This document shows, one piece after another, positions 36,573 through 44,407 of a stretch of DNA of 64,000 nt. The position numbers and the translations under genes are program-made. Under the pieces are notes generated by a model. It searched no databases. It was not told the origin of the DNA and was given only the letters and a program-made list of their open reading frames with translations. Within the stretch, counting starts at the first letter, position 1; every line of letters begins with the position of its first letter. Origin of the DNA: Sedimenticola sp. Its GTDB lineage: Bacteria > Pseudomonadota > Gammaproteobacteria > Chromatiales > Chromatiaceae. The stretch spans positions 1-64,000 of the forward strand of contig JALSQZ010000059.1 of NCBI GenBank assembly GCA_026985055.1, read 5' to 3'.

Positions 36573-38810
36573 TCAGCCGTGAGCGATTACGCGGTTCTTG
36601 CCTTTTGCTTTTGCCATGTAGAGGCGTCTGTCCGCCAGGGCTATGAGTTCCAGCGCCTGTTCCGGAACAGCAAGATGCGGATCGGATATTTCCCGGGATT
36701 CGGCAATGCCTATGGAAGCAGTGGTCGCCCTGGCGTCCTGTTTCTGCAGTTCCTCCAGCGCCCAGCGCACATGCTCGCATAGCCACATGGCTCCTTCCTT
36801 GTCGCGTTTCGGCATGACCAGCAGGAATTCTTCGCCACCATATCGGCCCAGCCGTTCTTCCTGACTGAGCATTTCGCTGGCAGCGGCGGCTGCCATTTTC
36901 AGTATGCGGTCGCCTTCGATATGGCCGTGGCGATCATTGACCATCTTGAAATCGTCCAGGTCGATCATGGCAATACTGAAAATCTGTCCGTTTTCCTGAA
37001 AATTGCTGATGCAACGCTCCAGTTTCTCCATGATCGCGTTGCGTCGGTACAGGCCGGTGAGTTCATCAAACTGCAATTGGCTGTGTAACAATGCGTTGGC
37101 AAATTTGGCGGATATGTTCTGGGCGAAAAGATTGAGAAGCTCGGTTTCCCGCCAGCTGTAGCGCTGTCCTCCCAGGCTGCGTCCCAGCATCAGGCTGCCC
37201 AGGTGTCTGCCGTGCAGCTGCAGGGGAATGATCAGCTCCAGGCCATGCTGGTACAGTCGTTGCAGAAGCGTATTGGTTTCTCCTGCTCGTCCAAGATGCA
37301 AAGGTGTTTCCAGATGTTGGAGTTCCAGCTCCTCCAGACAGATACGCTCGTTTTCGATTCCTATCCAGCAGGCAGGCGCCTGGCGTGTCTTTCCGGCACG
37401 GGCCGGGGTATCTGGCTGATCAGGGCCGAGATGCAGTATGACGCCCTGACTGCGCATGAGGCTGGCGAGACGGGAAGTCAGTTGCCGTTCGATTTCTTCC
37501 AGGCCGTTCATATCAGACAGTTCCTCCGCCAGCTGGCGCAGATCCCGTCCAAGGTGATGCTGTTTGTACCAGCTTCTGCCTTCAAGAACCTGAATCAGCT
37601 GATCACGCAGGGGAGAAAAGCCGTACCCCAGGGCGAGCATGGCAAGGCCGGAAAGCCATATGCCGCTGCCCGGGGTGTATTTGTTGCTGATCAGGATGCC
37701 GGCTTCCAGGAAGGCGATAGCGGGAATGCTCAGGAGCAGGGCGGCAAGCAGGGAGTAAAAGAATTTTCTCGGTAACAGGTCGTTGAGATCGAGCAGGTTG
37801 CGACTGAAGATTGCCGCCAGTACTCCCACCGGGAACAACAGATGTGTGAACTTGTCTGCCAGGGCATACCATTCCGAGTACACCCAGGATGGATTGGGCA
37901 CCAGCAGATCCGACAGTTGCAGAAGGAGCCAGGGTACGACAGAAAACAGAATCCACAGCACCTGCCGGCGTTCCCGAAGTCCGGATGTTCTGAAATACTG
38001 GAAAATCAGAATGCAGAAGATGATACCGCCCCAACTGATGAAGGAGAGGTTGTTGTTCAATATGAATCTGGCCAGTTCCGACAGCCGGCTTCCAGGCAAA
38101 ACGGAACCCAAACCCAGAAGAAGGAACAGCAGGTGGGAAACCAGGCTGGTGACATACAGGGCCGCGGGCATGTAGTGCAGCTTCATCCAGGGTGCGGGTT
38201 TTGGTATCAGAGACAACAGATGGAAGATGAGCGCGAACTGCAGAACCGCCAGCATCTGTTTTGAGCCGGTATAGACAAGCTGGGTGCCTGGCCAGTAGCT
38301 GATATTGATATAGGTCGTGATATCCAGGGCAACGGCAAAGGAAAACCAGGCCAGCAGCCGGGTGCGGGAATCGACGCTGCTGGCCTTGATGGCCGCAATC
38401 CCGATGCTTATGTAAACTACCAGCATCAGCAGGTTCAATACCAGTGAACGGTAGTTTACCCGCGTGCCGGGAGTAACGGGAATATTCCGGGTTTTGCCAT
38501 CCTTTTCCAGGGTCAGAATTACTGAATCCGATTGGGCCGCCTTGAGTATGGGAACGATGTCCGAGATGGAGGCTACCGGATGGCCGTCAATGGCCTTCAA
38601 TACGGAATTGGTGGGAACGTCGGCTTTTTGTGCGGGAGAATGGTCATGAATGGCGAGAATCCTGACGCCTGTCTGATGTTCGTCAACAACCACACCCAAA
38701 CGAACACTGGCGCCAAGATATTCCGAGATGCCCTGAAAGCAGAAAAGCCCGAAGAGCAGGGCAATCAGTGCCCAGATGTGGCGGGGGACCACTGTATGGC
38801 GCTGAATCAC
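36573..38810 (-). CDS. PDZ-membrane-GAF-GGDEF diguanylate cyclase
   Basis: A 745-residue protein predicted to make cyclic di-GMP. An N-terminal helix (about 10-30) is followed by a PDZ-like domain (about 33-118: VRILAIHDHSPAQKADVP), then seven or more membrane helices (about 125-400), a GAF-like domain (about 430-580) and a GGDEF domain (about 590-745). The active site is RYGGEEFLLVMPK, an intact GGEEF. The GTG start overlaps the stop of the small upstream gene. A periplasmic PDZ joined to a 7TM-type membrane region is an unusual sensory front end. Confidence 0.85.
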   Translation of the reverse strand: MIQRHTVVPRHIWALIALLFGLFCFQGISEYLGASVRLGVVVDEHQTGVRILAIHDHSPAQKADVPTNSVLKAIDGHPVASISDIVPILKAAQSDSVILTLEKDGKTRNIPVTPGTRVNYRSLVLNLLMLVVYISIGIAAIKASSVDSRTRLLAWFSFAVALDITTYINISYWPGTQLVYTGSKQMLAVLQFALIFHLLSLIPKPAPWMKLHYMPAALYVTSLVSHLLFLLLGLGSVLPGSRLSELARFILNNNLSFISWGGIIFCILIFQYFRTSGLRERRQVLWILFSVVPWLLLQLSDLLVPNPSWVYSEWYALADKFTHLLFPVGVLAAIFSRNLLDLNDLLPRKFFYSLLAALLLSIPAIAFLEAGILISNKYTPGSGIWLSGLAMLALGYGFSPLRDQLIQVLEGRSWYKQHHLGRDLRQLAEELSDMNGLEEIERQLTSRLASLMRSQGVILHLGPDQPDTPARAGKTRQAPACWIGIENERICLEELELQHLETPLHLGRAGETNTLLQRLYQHGLELIIPLQLHGRHLGSLMLGRSLGGQRYSWRETELLNLFAQNISAKFANALLHSQLQFDELTGLYRRNAIMEKLERCISNFQENGQIFSIAMIDLDDFKMVNDRHGHIEGDRILKMAAAAASEMLSQEERLGRYGGEEFLLVMPKRDKEGAMWLCEHVRWALEELQKQDARATTASIGIAESREISDPHLAVPEQALELIALADRRLYMAKAKGKNRVIAHG

Positions 38811-39202
38811 GGGAGGCTTTCCCCGGATGGGCTTAGGCAGCCCAGGCGTCGCGCGATTTCCCTGATCTGTGCTTCCGGCGGATATTCATCCGGGTGCTGA
38901 TTGAGATAGTCTCTCCAGGGAATGAATTGTTCCTGCAGATGGGGATCGGTGTTCGCGCAGCCGAGAACCCGGATCCTGACATCTCCTATGCGCCAGGGCC
39001 CTTCACCTTGCAGATCCCCGCGAATCAGATGAGCGGCGGCATCGGGGCTGGACTGATGCCAGAACAGATCCAGGTAAACCAGTCCCTGCGGATGGGTAAA
39101 GGCGCGCGCCACGACTTTCTCCTCTTCTGGGGAGAAGCGTATGACCAATGGTGCGGTTACGGTGTCGATTTGTGCCATACTGAATCGGCCTGGTTCGCTC
39201 AT
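38807..39202 (-). CDS. Hypothetical protein upstream of the cyclase
   Basis: A 131-residue soluble protein with no motif I recognise; it has one CAN-containing segment (VRIRVLGCANTDPHLQEQ) and no signal peptide. The stop overlaps the GTG of the diguanylate cyclase, so the two are coupled and may act together. An ATG eight codons downstream is an alternative start. Confidence 0.6.
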   Translation of the reverse strand: MSEPGRFSMAQIDTVTAPLVIRFSPEEEKVVARAFTHPQGLVYLDLFWHQSSPDAAAHLIRGDLQGEGPWRIGDVRIRVLGCANTDPHLQEQFIPWRDYLNQHPDEYPPEAQIREIARRLGCLSPSGESLP

Positions 39203-39288
39203 GTGTTGGAAATGTCGTTCCCTGTCAGATCAATCCTAGCAATGTTATTCGGCAAGCAACAAACGGTTTCGTTCCGGGGAGGCGGGTT

Positions 39289-41343
39289 TTGAGAAATGCA
39301 CGACGCACATTCCCTGAACCCGCCAACCTGGGTGACAGAAACCGGCAAGACCGCAGGACAGCGCTGTTGCCTCCCGAGAGCTTCATCAGAGCGATGCTGC
39401 TGTGTCTCCTGTCGTTATTTCTGCCCGCCTCTGGTATTGAAGAAATGCAACTTCGTATGGAAAGACTGCAGGGGAAGGATTTGCAGGGCAGTGGAATGGA
39501 GCTGGATTTTGCCTATGGTGATGACGACAGCCTTGCTGTGACGGCAGCGGCAGAGCGTTTGCAAATCGGTGATCTGGTGTTTGAAGGGGTAAGCCTGGAT
39601 TGTCCGGTGGCAGAACAGAAGGCAGCAGCGGGAATCGATTGTGACCAGGGGGGGCTGAGCATTGAGCGCTCTCCCCTGGGTAAAATGAAATCCACTCTTT
39701 CCGTGGTCTATCGCGCCGCGAACGATCAGCAGCCTTCCGCATTGTCGATCAGCTTTGAATCGAAGTCGCTATCACTGGATGCGCTGAAACCCCGATTACC
39801 CGACGGCTGGACGGTGGCGGGCCGGCTTTCCGTCAGTGGCCGAATCCGCCTGCAGGATTTGCATTTGCTGCAAGTTCGGCTGGAAGGCAGACTGGCGGGG
39901 GTTTCCTGGTCCAGTGCCGATGGGCTGCAGGTGGGGGAGGATGTGGCGCTGACCTTCTCTCTTTCGGCGGAAAAAAAGGAAAATGTCTGGAAGGGCAATC
40001 TGGATATCCAGGCTGTGGGGGGGCAGCTGTATTCCGATCCGTTGTTCGTGGAGCTGGGTTCACGGAACCCGATGAAACTGGCGGGGGCTTTCGCATGGAA
40101 TGCCGATGGGCAGTTGCTCGAAATCCGGGATCTGGATTTTCGCTATGCCAATGCCCTGGATGTGCGCGGCCAGATGAAAACCGATCTGTCGTCAGGGCTG
40201 CGGATTCGGAGTCTCGATATCGATTATGGCCTTTCCGATCTACAGCAGGCCTATCAGGTGTTGTTGCAGCCGCTGGTCATAGGCACGCCTATGGATGATG
40301 TGCGCTTGCAGGGAAAGATTCAGGGCAGAATCAGCATGGTGGATGGTGAGTTGCGCCAGGCAAGCGCGGATTTGAGCCAGGTGGAGCTGGAACACGGGAC
40401 GGGCATGTTCGGCATCACCGGCCTCGAAGGCAATCTGGACTGGAAACGCAGGGGGGCTGCAGATTTTTCCCATTTGAGCTGGCGCGCCGCCCATCTGTAC
40501 AAGATAGCTTTCGGCGCGGCCGATGCCCTGTTGCAGATGAACGCAGGCAGCCTGCGTTTGCAGCCGCTTTCGCTGCCGCTGCTGGGAGGCAATCTGATGT
40601 TGCATGATCTGGAAGTGGATGGCTTGTTGCAGGGTAGTCCTTCCTGGGAAACCCGCGCCGATCTGGATGGCATTCAACTGCTGGAACTGAGCCGGAGCCT
40701 GGAGTGGCCGGACATGCTTGGGCAACTTCAGGCCAGTATTCCCCGTGTTCACTATCAGGATTCGCTGCTGAACATGCAGGGACAGCTGCAACTGGATGTA
40801 TTCGGCGGTGAAGTGGTCGTCGATGGCATGCAGTTGCAGGATCCCCTGGGGGTGGCCCCGGTATTGCAGACCAGTCTGCGTTTTTCCAATCTGGACCTGG
40901 AGCAGATTACTCAAGTGTTTTCCTTTGGCAGAATAGAAGGCAGTCTGGAAGGCCAGGTCAGAAACCTGCAACTGGTGGGCTGGGAGATTGCCGGTTTTGA
41001 TGCCGATCTGCATTCCCCCGCCAGGGACAGGCGAGCCCACCGCATCAGTCAGCGAGCCATCGACAATCTTACCGAACTGGGGAACGGCGCCAGTGTGCAG
41101 CTTTCCGCGACCATGCTGCGCTTTTTCGAGGATTTCGCCTATGACAAACTGGCGTTGCGGGTGAAATTGCATGGCACCATTGCCGAACTGGATGGTGTGC
41201 CTCGTCCAAAGGGCGGGTATTATATTGTCAAGGGAGCGAGATTGCCGCGAATCGATGTGATTGGTCGCAATCATCGTATTGCCTGGAAAGAACTGCTTTC
41301 CCGCATTCGGGAGATCCGTTTTGACGACATGATTGTGGAGTGA
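39289..41343 (+). CDS. YdbH-like envelope protein (AsmA-type)
   Basis: A 684-residue protein beginning with a hydrophobic leader (about 32-50) and then a long beta-rich region, as in the AsmA-like proteins that bridge the two membranes. The C-terminal third matches YdbH: GRIEGSLEGQVRNLQLVGWE, then QRAIDNLTELGNGASVQLS and a final GRNHRIAWKELLSRIREI-like end. E. coli YdbH is one of three redundant phospholipid transporters with TamB and YhdP. The TTG at 39289 follows a GGGGAGG site; an ATG at 39394 nearer the leader is the alternative. The downstream gene is YdbL-like, as in E. coli. Confidence 0.8.
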   Translation: MRNARRTFPEPANLGDRNRQDRRTALLPPESFIRAMLLCLLSLFLPASGIEEMQLRMERLQGKDLQGSGMELDFAYGDDDSLAVTAAAERLQIGDLVFEGVSLDCPVAEQKAAAGIDCDQGGLSIERSPLGKMKSTLSVVYRAANDQQPSALSISFESKSLSLDALKPRLPDGWTVAGRLSVSGRIRLQDLHLLQVRLEGRLAGVSWSSADGLQVGEDVALTFSLSAEKKENVWKGNLDIQAVGGQLYSDPLFVELGSRNPMKLAGAFAWNADGQLLEIRDLDFRYANALDVRGQMKTDLSSGLRIRSLDIDYGLSDLQQAYQVLLQPLVIGTPMDDVRLQGKIQGRISMVDGELRQASADLSQVELEHGTGMFGITGLEGNLDWKRRGAADFSHLSWRAAHLYKIAFGAADALLQMNAGSLRLQPLSLPLLGGNLMLHDLEVDGLLQGSPSWETRADLDGIQLLELSRSLEWPDMLGQLQASIPRVHYQDSLLNMQGQLQLDVFGGEVVVDGMQLQDPLGVAPVLQTSLRFSNLDLEQITQVFSFGRIEGSLEGQVRNLQLVGWEIAGFDADLHSPARDRRAHRISQRAIDNLTELGNGASVQLSATMLRFFEDFAYDKLALRVKLHGTIAELDGVPRPKGGYYIVKGARLPRIDVIGRNHRIAWKELLSRIREIRFDDMIVE

Positions 41344-41346
41344 ACT

Positions 41347-41961
41347 ATGTGGAAAAGACTGAGTTGGCCGCTGATGAGCCTGTTGCTAGGTGCCTGTGTG
41401 ACCATCAATATCTATTTTCCGGCAGCGGCCGCGGAAGAAGCGGCGCGGGAAATCGTGCGCGACGTGCTGGACAGCACTGGTCAACAGCCGCAGCAAAATG
41501 GAGCGGAAAACAGCGAGGGAAAGAATGATCAGAGCCGTGTGGAAGCAGCGCAACCCGGGCTGTTGCTGCTCGGGCATCTGATCGAAGCGATGATCCCCGC
41601 CGCGCATGCGGCGGCCGACATCAATATCAATACCCCGGCCGTTTCCCGTTTGCGTGCTTCCATGCAAAAACGTCAGCAGATGCTGGCGCCTTTCTACCGG
41701 GCCGGCGCCATTGGTTTTGATGAGAATGCTCTGGTGGCGGTGCGGGATCTGAAGGCGGTGATTCTCAAGGATCGCAACCGGGTGAAAAAGCTGGTGGCGG
41801 ACGAGAACCGGGACAGGAACGCCTTGTATCGGGAGATTGCCCGGGCCAATGCTCATCCGGAATGGGAAGCGGATATCCGCAAGACCTTTTCCCGCATCTG
41901 GGTGGAAGAAGCGCCCAAAGGGTACTGGTACAAGAAGGCCGGTAGCTGGAAGAAAAAATAG
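41347..41961 (+). CDS. YdbL-like DUF1318 lipoprotein
   Basis: A 204-residue lipoprotein: lipobox LLLGAC with Cys near residue 17, followed by VTINIYFPAAAAEEAA, the usual opening of longer DUF1318 proteins. The C-terminal half is the DUF1318/YdbL domain (GAIGFDENALVAVRDL, KKLVADENRDRNALYREIA, APKGYWYKKAGSWKKK). It begins three bases after the YdbH-like gene; in E. coli ydbH, ynbE and ydbL form one operon. Here the lipid-anchored start may combine the YnbE and YdbL parts. A strong terminator follows. Confidence 0.85.
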   Translation: MWKRLSWPLMSLLLGACVTINIYFPAAAAEEAAREIVRDVLDSTGQQPQQNGAENSEGKNDQSRVEAAQPGLLLLGHLIEAMIPAAHAAADININTPAVSRLRASMQKRQQMLAPFYRAGAIGFDENALVAVRDLKAVILKDRNRVKKLVADENRDRNALYREIARANAHPEWEADIRKTFSRIWVEEAPKGYWYKKAGSWKKK

Positions 41962-41984
41962 CCAGCGGTGGTTTCCCGGGCAAG

Positions 41985-42014
41985 AAAAAAGGCAGCTTCC
42001 CGGCTGCCTTTTTT
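41985..42014 (+). terminator. Intrinsic terminator after the YdbH/YdbL operon
   Basis: AAAAAAGGCAGC (41985-41996), loop TTCCCG, and GCTGCCTTTTTT (42003-42014) form a perfect stem ending in a T-run. The A-run on the other side makes it bidirectional, so it could also end the leftward DsrC-like gene. Confidence 0.9.
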
Positions 42015-42025
42015 CGTTATCACTG

Positions 42026-42054
42026 AGGGGCATCTCGAAAAATCGAGAACCCCT
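42026..42054. repeat. Partial repeat: right-end stem only
   Basis: AGGGGCATCTCGA pairs with TCGAGAACCCCT. This is the terminal stem of the 150-bp repeat family without its body. It lies 11 bases after the stop of the leftward DsrC-like gene and may form its 3' end. Confidence 0.65.
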
Positions 42055-42065
42055 GAGGTATGGTA

Positions 42066-42410
42066 TCAGTAACCGCCCTTGCGCCGGCTTTCGGGAAGTC
42101 CGCCAATCTTGGCGGCCTGCTTGGAGGGGCCGCCACCACCGGGGAAGAGTACAAACAGATCCTTGGAGCCGATCTTGCGCCCCCATTTCTTGCTCATGGC
42201 CTTGATCATTTCCCGGTTGTTGGGTTGATGGCCATTTTCGTTGATGTAGGCATCACGCAGGTAATTGATGACGTCCCAGTGCTCATCGGTCAGCTCAACG
42301 CCTTCAGTTTCCGCAATGGCTTTGCCGACATCTTCGTTCCAGTCGCCGATATCGACGAGATAGCCGTTGGCGTCGGTTTCCACGGTTTTGCCATTGATTT
42401 CGTAGGACAT
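42066..42410 (-). CDS. Cysteine-free DsrC/TusE-family protein
   Basis: A 114-residue DsrC-family protein: MSYEINGKTVETDANGYLV, a helical core with LTDEHWDVINYLRDAY, and LFVLFPGGGGPSKQAAKIGG. True DsrC has two redox cysteines in its C-terminal arm; here the arm reads GGLPESRRKGGY and the protein has no cysteine at all. It cannot carry sulfur as persulfide or trisulfide. Cysteine-less relatives, sometimes called RspA, have been suggested to be regulatory. AGGAGGT precedes the ATG, and a CCTGCC-GTCA-GGCAGG stem (42440-42455) lies in its leader. Confidence 0.88.
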   Translation of the reverse strand: MSYEINGKTVETDANGYLVDIGDWNEDVGKAIAETEGVELTDEHWDVINYLRDAYINENGHQPNNREMIKAMSKKWGRKIGSKDLFVLFPGGGGPSKQAAKIGGLPESRRKGGY

Positions 42411-42500
42411 GCTTGTACCTCCTGGTCGAATTGCCGTTACCTGCCGTCAGGCAGGCGATGAATTTTTTGCAGAATTAGAATTCTATTAAATTCCGAAGAA

Positions 42501-43193
42501 CTAGTCATCCCCGGGGGATTTCACATGCTGGATACCCTTCATCGGAAGAAAGATGCCGCACCCCAGATGCTGGTGTTTTCCCAGTCCCTGCTGCAACAGT
42601 TTCAGGGATTCGGCGGGGCCAAGATCGGCAATCATCAGACTGCGCGTATGCACGGGGCCATCAGGAGTATGAATGCAACTGCCTTTGCCGCACAGTGCCT
42701 TGCGAACCCGGATGCCCTGGGCGGCCAATTCGTCCGCCATGCGTTGCAGAAACAGCTCTTCGTTGTCTTTTTCATCTTCTTCCATGACCACGTGACGAGC
42801 GTACAGGGTGTCGTGACTGGTCAGCGGCTTGCGTTTGGGCTTGCCCAGGGTCAGTTTGCAGCCGTCGATATCCAGGGTGACGTCCTGCAGGCGCTGACTG
42901 ATCTCGTCTGCCTGCTCAGCGGGAACCCGCAGTGTCATGCGTGTCCGCCGGGAAGGCATGAGGTGTTGCCCCAGGGACGGGTCGGGGCGTTCCCAGCCGT
43001 TTTGCGAGCCGGCGATGTGTATTTCGTGGACGCCGATTTGCTGCGTGCGCAGCTGGGGCAAAACCTGTTCCAATGCCTGGCTCAGGGCATGCAGATGATC
43101 CACGGGGAGTTCCCGGCATTGCATGGAAAAGGCCAGATCAAGCGTTTCGCCACTGGTCTGTTGTTCCTGGCTATTGTCGTCTTCCCACAACAT
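42501..43193 (-). CDS. Cas6/Cmx6-like CRISPR RNA endonuclease relative
   Basis: A 230-residue protein that resembles the Cas6/Cmx6 proteins of I-MYXAN-type CRISPR systems: LDLAFSMQCRELPVDH near the start with a candidate catalytic His, MTLRVPAEQADEISQRL and DIDGCKLTLGKPKRKPL in the middle, a second ferredoxin-like half, and the glycine-rich end QQGLGKHQHLGCGIFLPMKG, the typical Cas6 G-loop. Cas6 cuts precursor RNA beside stem-loops. No other cas gene and no CRISPR array is present in the window. It is third in an operon with two proteins of unknown function, transcribed away from dsrA. Confidence 0.75.
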   Translation of the reverse strand: MLWEDDNSQEQQTSGETLDLAFSMQCRELPVDHLHALSQALEQVLPQLRTQQIGVHEIHIAGSQNGWERPDPSLGQHLMPSRRTRMTLRVPAEQADEISQRLQDVTLDIDGCKLTLGKPKRKPLTSHDTLYARHVVMEEDEKDNEELFLQRMADELAAQGIRVRKALCGKGSCIHTPDGPVHTRSLMIADLGPAESLKLLQQGLGKHQHLGCGIFLPMKGIQHVKSPGDD

Positions 43194-43199
43194 CTTTGA

Positions 43200-43904
43200 T
43201 TAGTCCTCGGGAATGCGCGCGCGCAGCTCGTCCCTGTCGAACCACCAGTCATCCTGCACCAGTACATCCACGATGTTGCGCAGCCGCACCAGAAATTTGT
43301 CCGGTTGATCCAGTTCCAGCTTTTCCAGCCAGTAGTTGAACTGGGCCTGGTCGCTGATGTTGCTGTGGCGGTTGGCCACCTTGCCCAGCATCTGCTGGGT
43401 AAAAAACAGCATGTCTTCCCGTTGGGGATGCCCCTGGGTGCGTACATCCACAATGAAGGCCGCCGTGGCAGCGGCTATGGCGGCGCCGTCGGAATCGTCC
43501 GGCGTATCATCGATGATGTGGTGCAGCAGCTCCACGGAAATCTCGGGGTCTATGGGGTAGGTGACGCCCAGCCACACCCCTTGTCCCAGGGCGCTGAGGG
43601 AATCGGGCTGATCGCTAAGATACATGACGTTGCAGCAGTCGGCGGCGGCTTCCCAGTTTTCTTCAGCAAGAAAATGATCGAAAGCTTCACGGCACAGGGA
43701 CCAGGCCTGATCACCACGTTTGAGATCCGCCAGAATGCGCCCCATATCCAGCTGCAGGCGGGCTTTTTCTTCGGCGTCGCTGATGGCGGGCAGGCGTTCC
43801 TCCATTTCCGCCAGTTCTCCTTCCAGGCGTGCTTTTTCCACGGCGTCCATATTGGCGGAGTCCGCAACCGTGTCTTCGAGTTTGTCCGGGTTGTGAAAAT
43901 CCAT
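43200..43904 (-). CDS. Hypothetical protein of the Cas6-like operon
   Basis: A 234-residue acidic, helical protein. Residues 20-60 form a likely coiled-coil (EKARLEGELAEMEERL), and the middle looks like tetratricopeptide-type helices (RGDQAWSLCREAFDHFLAE, WEAAADCCNVMYLS). It may be a protein-binding scaffold. The ATG at 43904 follows the 66-residue gene by five bases, and six bases separate its stop from the Cas6-like start. I do not recognise the family. Confidence 0.7.
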   Translation of the reverse strand: MDFHNPDKLEDTVADSANMDAVEKARLEGELAEMEERLPAISDAEEKARLQLDMGRILADLKRGDQAWSLCREAFDHFLAEENWEAAADCCNVMYLSDQPDSLSALGQGVWLGVTYPIDPEISVELLHHIIDDTPDDSDGAAIAAATAAFIVDVRTQGHPQREDMLFFTQQMLGKVANRHSNISDQAQFNYWLEKLELDQPDKFLVRLRNIVDVLVQDDWWFDRDELRARIPED

Positions 43905-43909
43905 GCGAC

Positions 43910-44110
43910 TCAATACCTGCTGCTGAAAGCAGCTTCCAGACGGTCTTCCCAATCTTCCGGCGTGTCGGGAAACTCGGGTTTTACATCGAAACGAAGGAAA
44001 CGCTCTCCTCTTTGGGCAAATACTTTTACCAGTTGCAACAGTTCTTCAAAACTCTCCAGATCGTGATTGGAGATCAGTATATTGCTCAGGGACAGGACGT
44101 CATTACTCAT
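43910..44110 (-). CDS. Small protein, first gene of the Cas6-like operon
   Basis: A 66-residue protein with a leucine-rich amphipathic helix (LESFEELLQLVKVFAQRG) and an acidic C-terminus. The close spacing to the next two genes indicates a single leftward transcript starting somewhere in 44111-44260. No motif is recognised. Being so short, the reading frame is supported mainly by its position in the tight operon. Confidence 0.6.
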   Translation of the reverse strand: MSNDVLSLSNILISNHDLESFEELLQLVKVFAQRGERFLRFDVKPEFPDTPEDWEDRLEAAFSSRY

Positions 44111-44134
44111 TGGTTTCTCATCTCGCTGGTTATT

Positions 44135-44190
44135 GGGGATCTCGAAAAATTCCCTCCCTGGAATTTTTCTCGTCGCAAACCGAAAATGCG
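44135..44190 (+). repeat. Partial repeat: left part only
   Basis: GGGGATCTCGAAAAATTCC and the following bases up to GAAAATGCG match the left third of the 150-bp repeat family; the rest is missing and the FNR-type box begins seven bases later. It lies upstream of the leftward operon. Confidence 0.75.
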
Positions 44191-44196
44191 TTTTAA

Positions 44197-44210
44197 TTGA
44201 TGCAGATCAA
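44197..44210. promoter_or_regulatory. Perfect FNR/Anr-type box
   Basis: TTGAT-GCAG-ATCAA matches the FNR consensus exactly. Its centre is about 59-60 bases upstream of the start predicted from the promoter at 44228-44256, close to the class I activation distance. It could also act on the leftward operon starting at 44110. Confidence 0.65.
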
Positions 44211-44227
44211 CTCTTTCCACGGGACGC

Positions 44228-44256
44228 TTGACGAAACAATTAGTGCTCTCTAATAT
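44228..44256 (+). promoter_or_regulatory. Candidate sigma70 promoter of the dsr operon
   Basis: TTGACG (44228-44233) and TAATAT (44251-44256) are exactly 17 bases apart. Transcription would begin near 44263 and give a leader of about 447 bases before dsrA. Other promoters closer to dsrA cannot be excluded. Confidence 0.6.
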
Positions 44257-44368
44257 GCTCCGACGATCCGGTAGTTGCGTATACTCTAACATACTAAATT
44301 ATTGGAAATCGCATCCCAAAACCATTCGGTGTGAATGGAGTTGGTCGTTGTGCCGGCTTTGCTTTGGA

Positions 44369-44407
44369 AACAGGCTGTTGAAAAACTGCGTTTTTCAACA
44401 GCCTGTT
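44369..44407 (+). repeat. 17-bp perfect hairpin in the dsr leader
   Basis: AACAGGCTGTTGAAAAA (44369-44385) and its reverse complement (44391-44407) enclose a five-base loop. No T-run follows, so it is not a classical terminator. The same core occurs at 21862 and 34411. Confidence 0.7.

Noticed and set aside
42066..42410. Calling the protein TusE
   Set aside because: TusE keeps the penultimate cysteine for tRNA thiolation; this protein has none.
44369..44407. Hairpin as an intrinsic terminator before dsrA
   Set aside because: The stem is strong but no T-run follows on the rightward strand, so termination is not supported.
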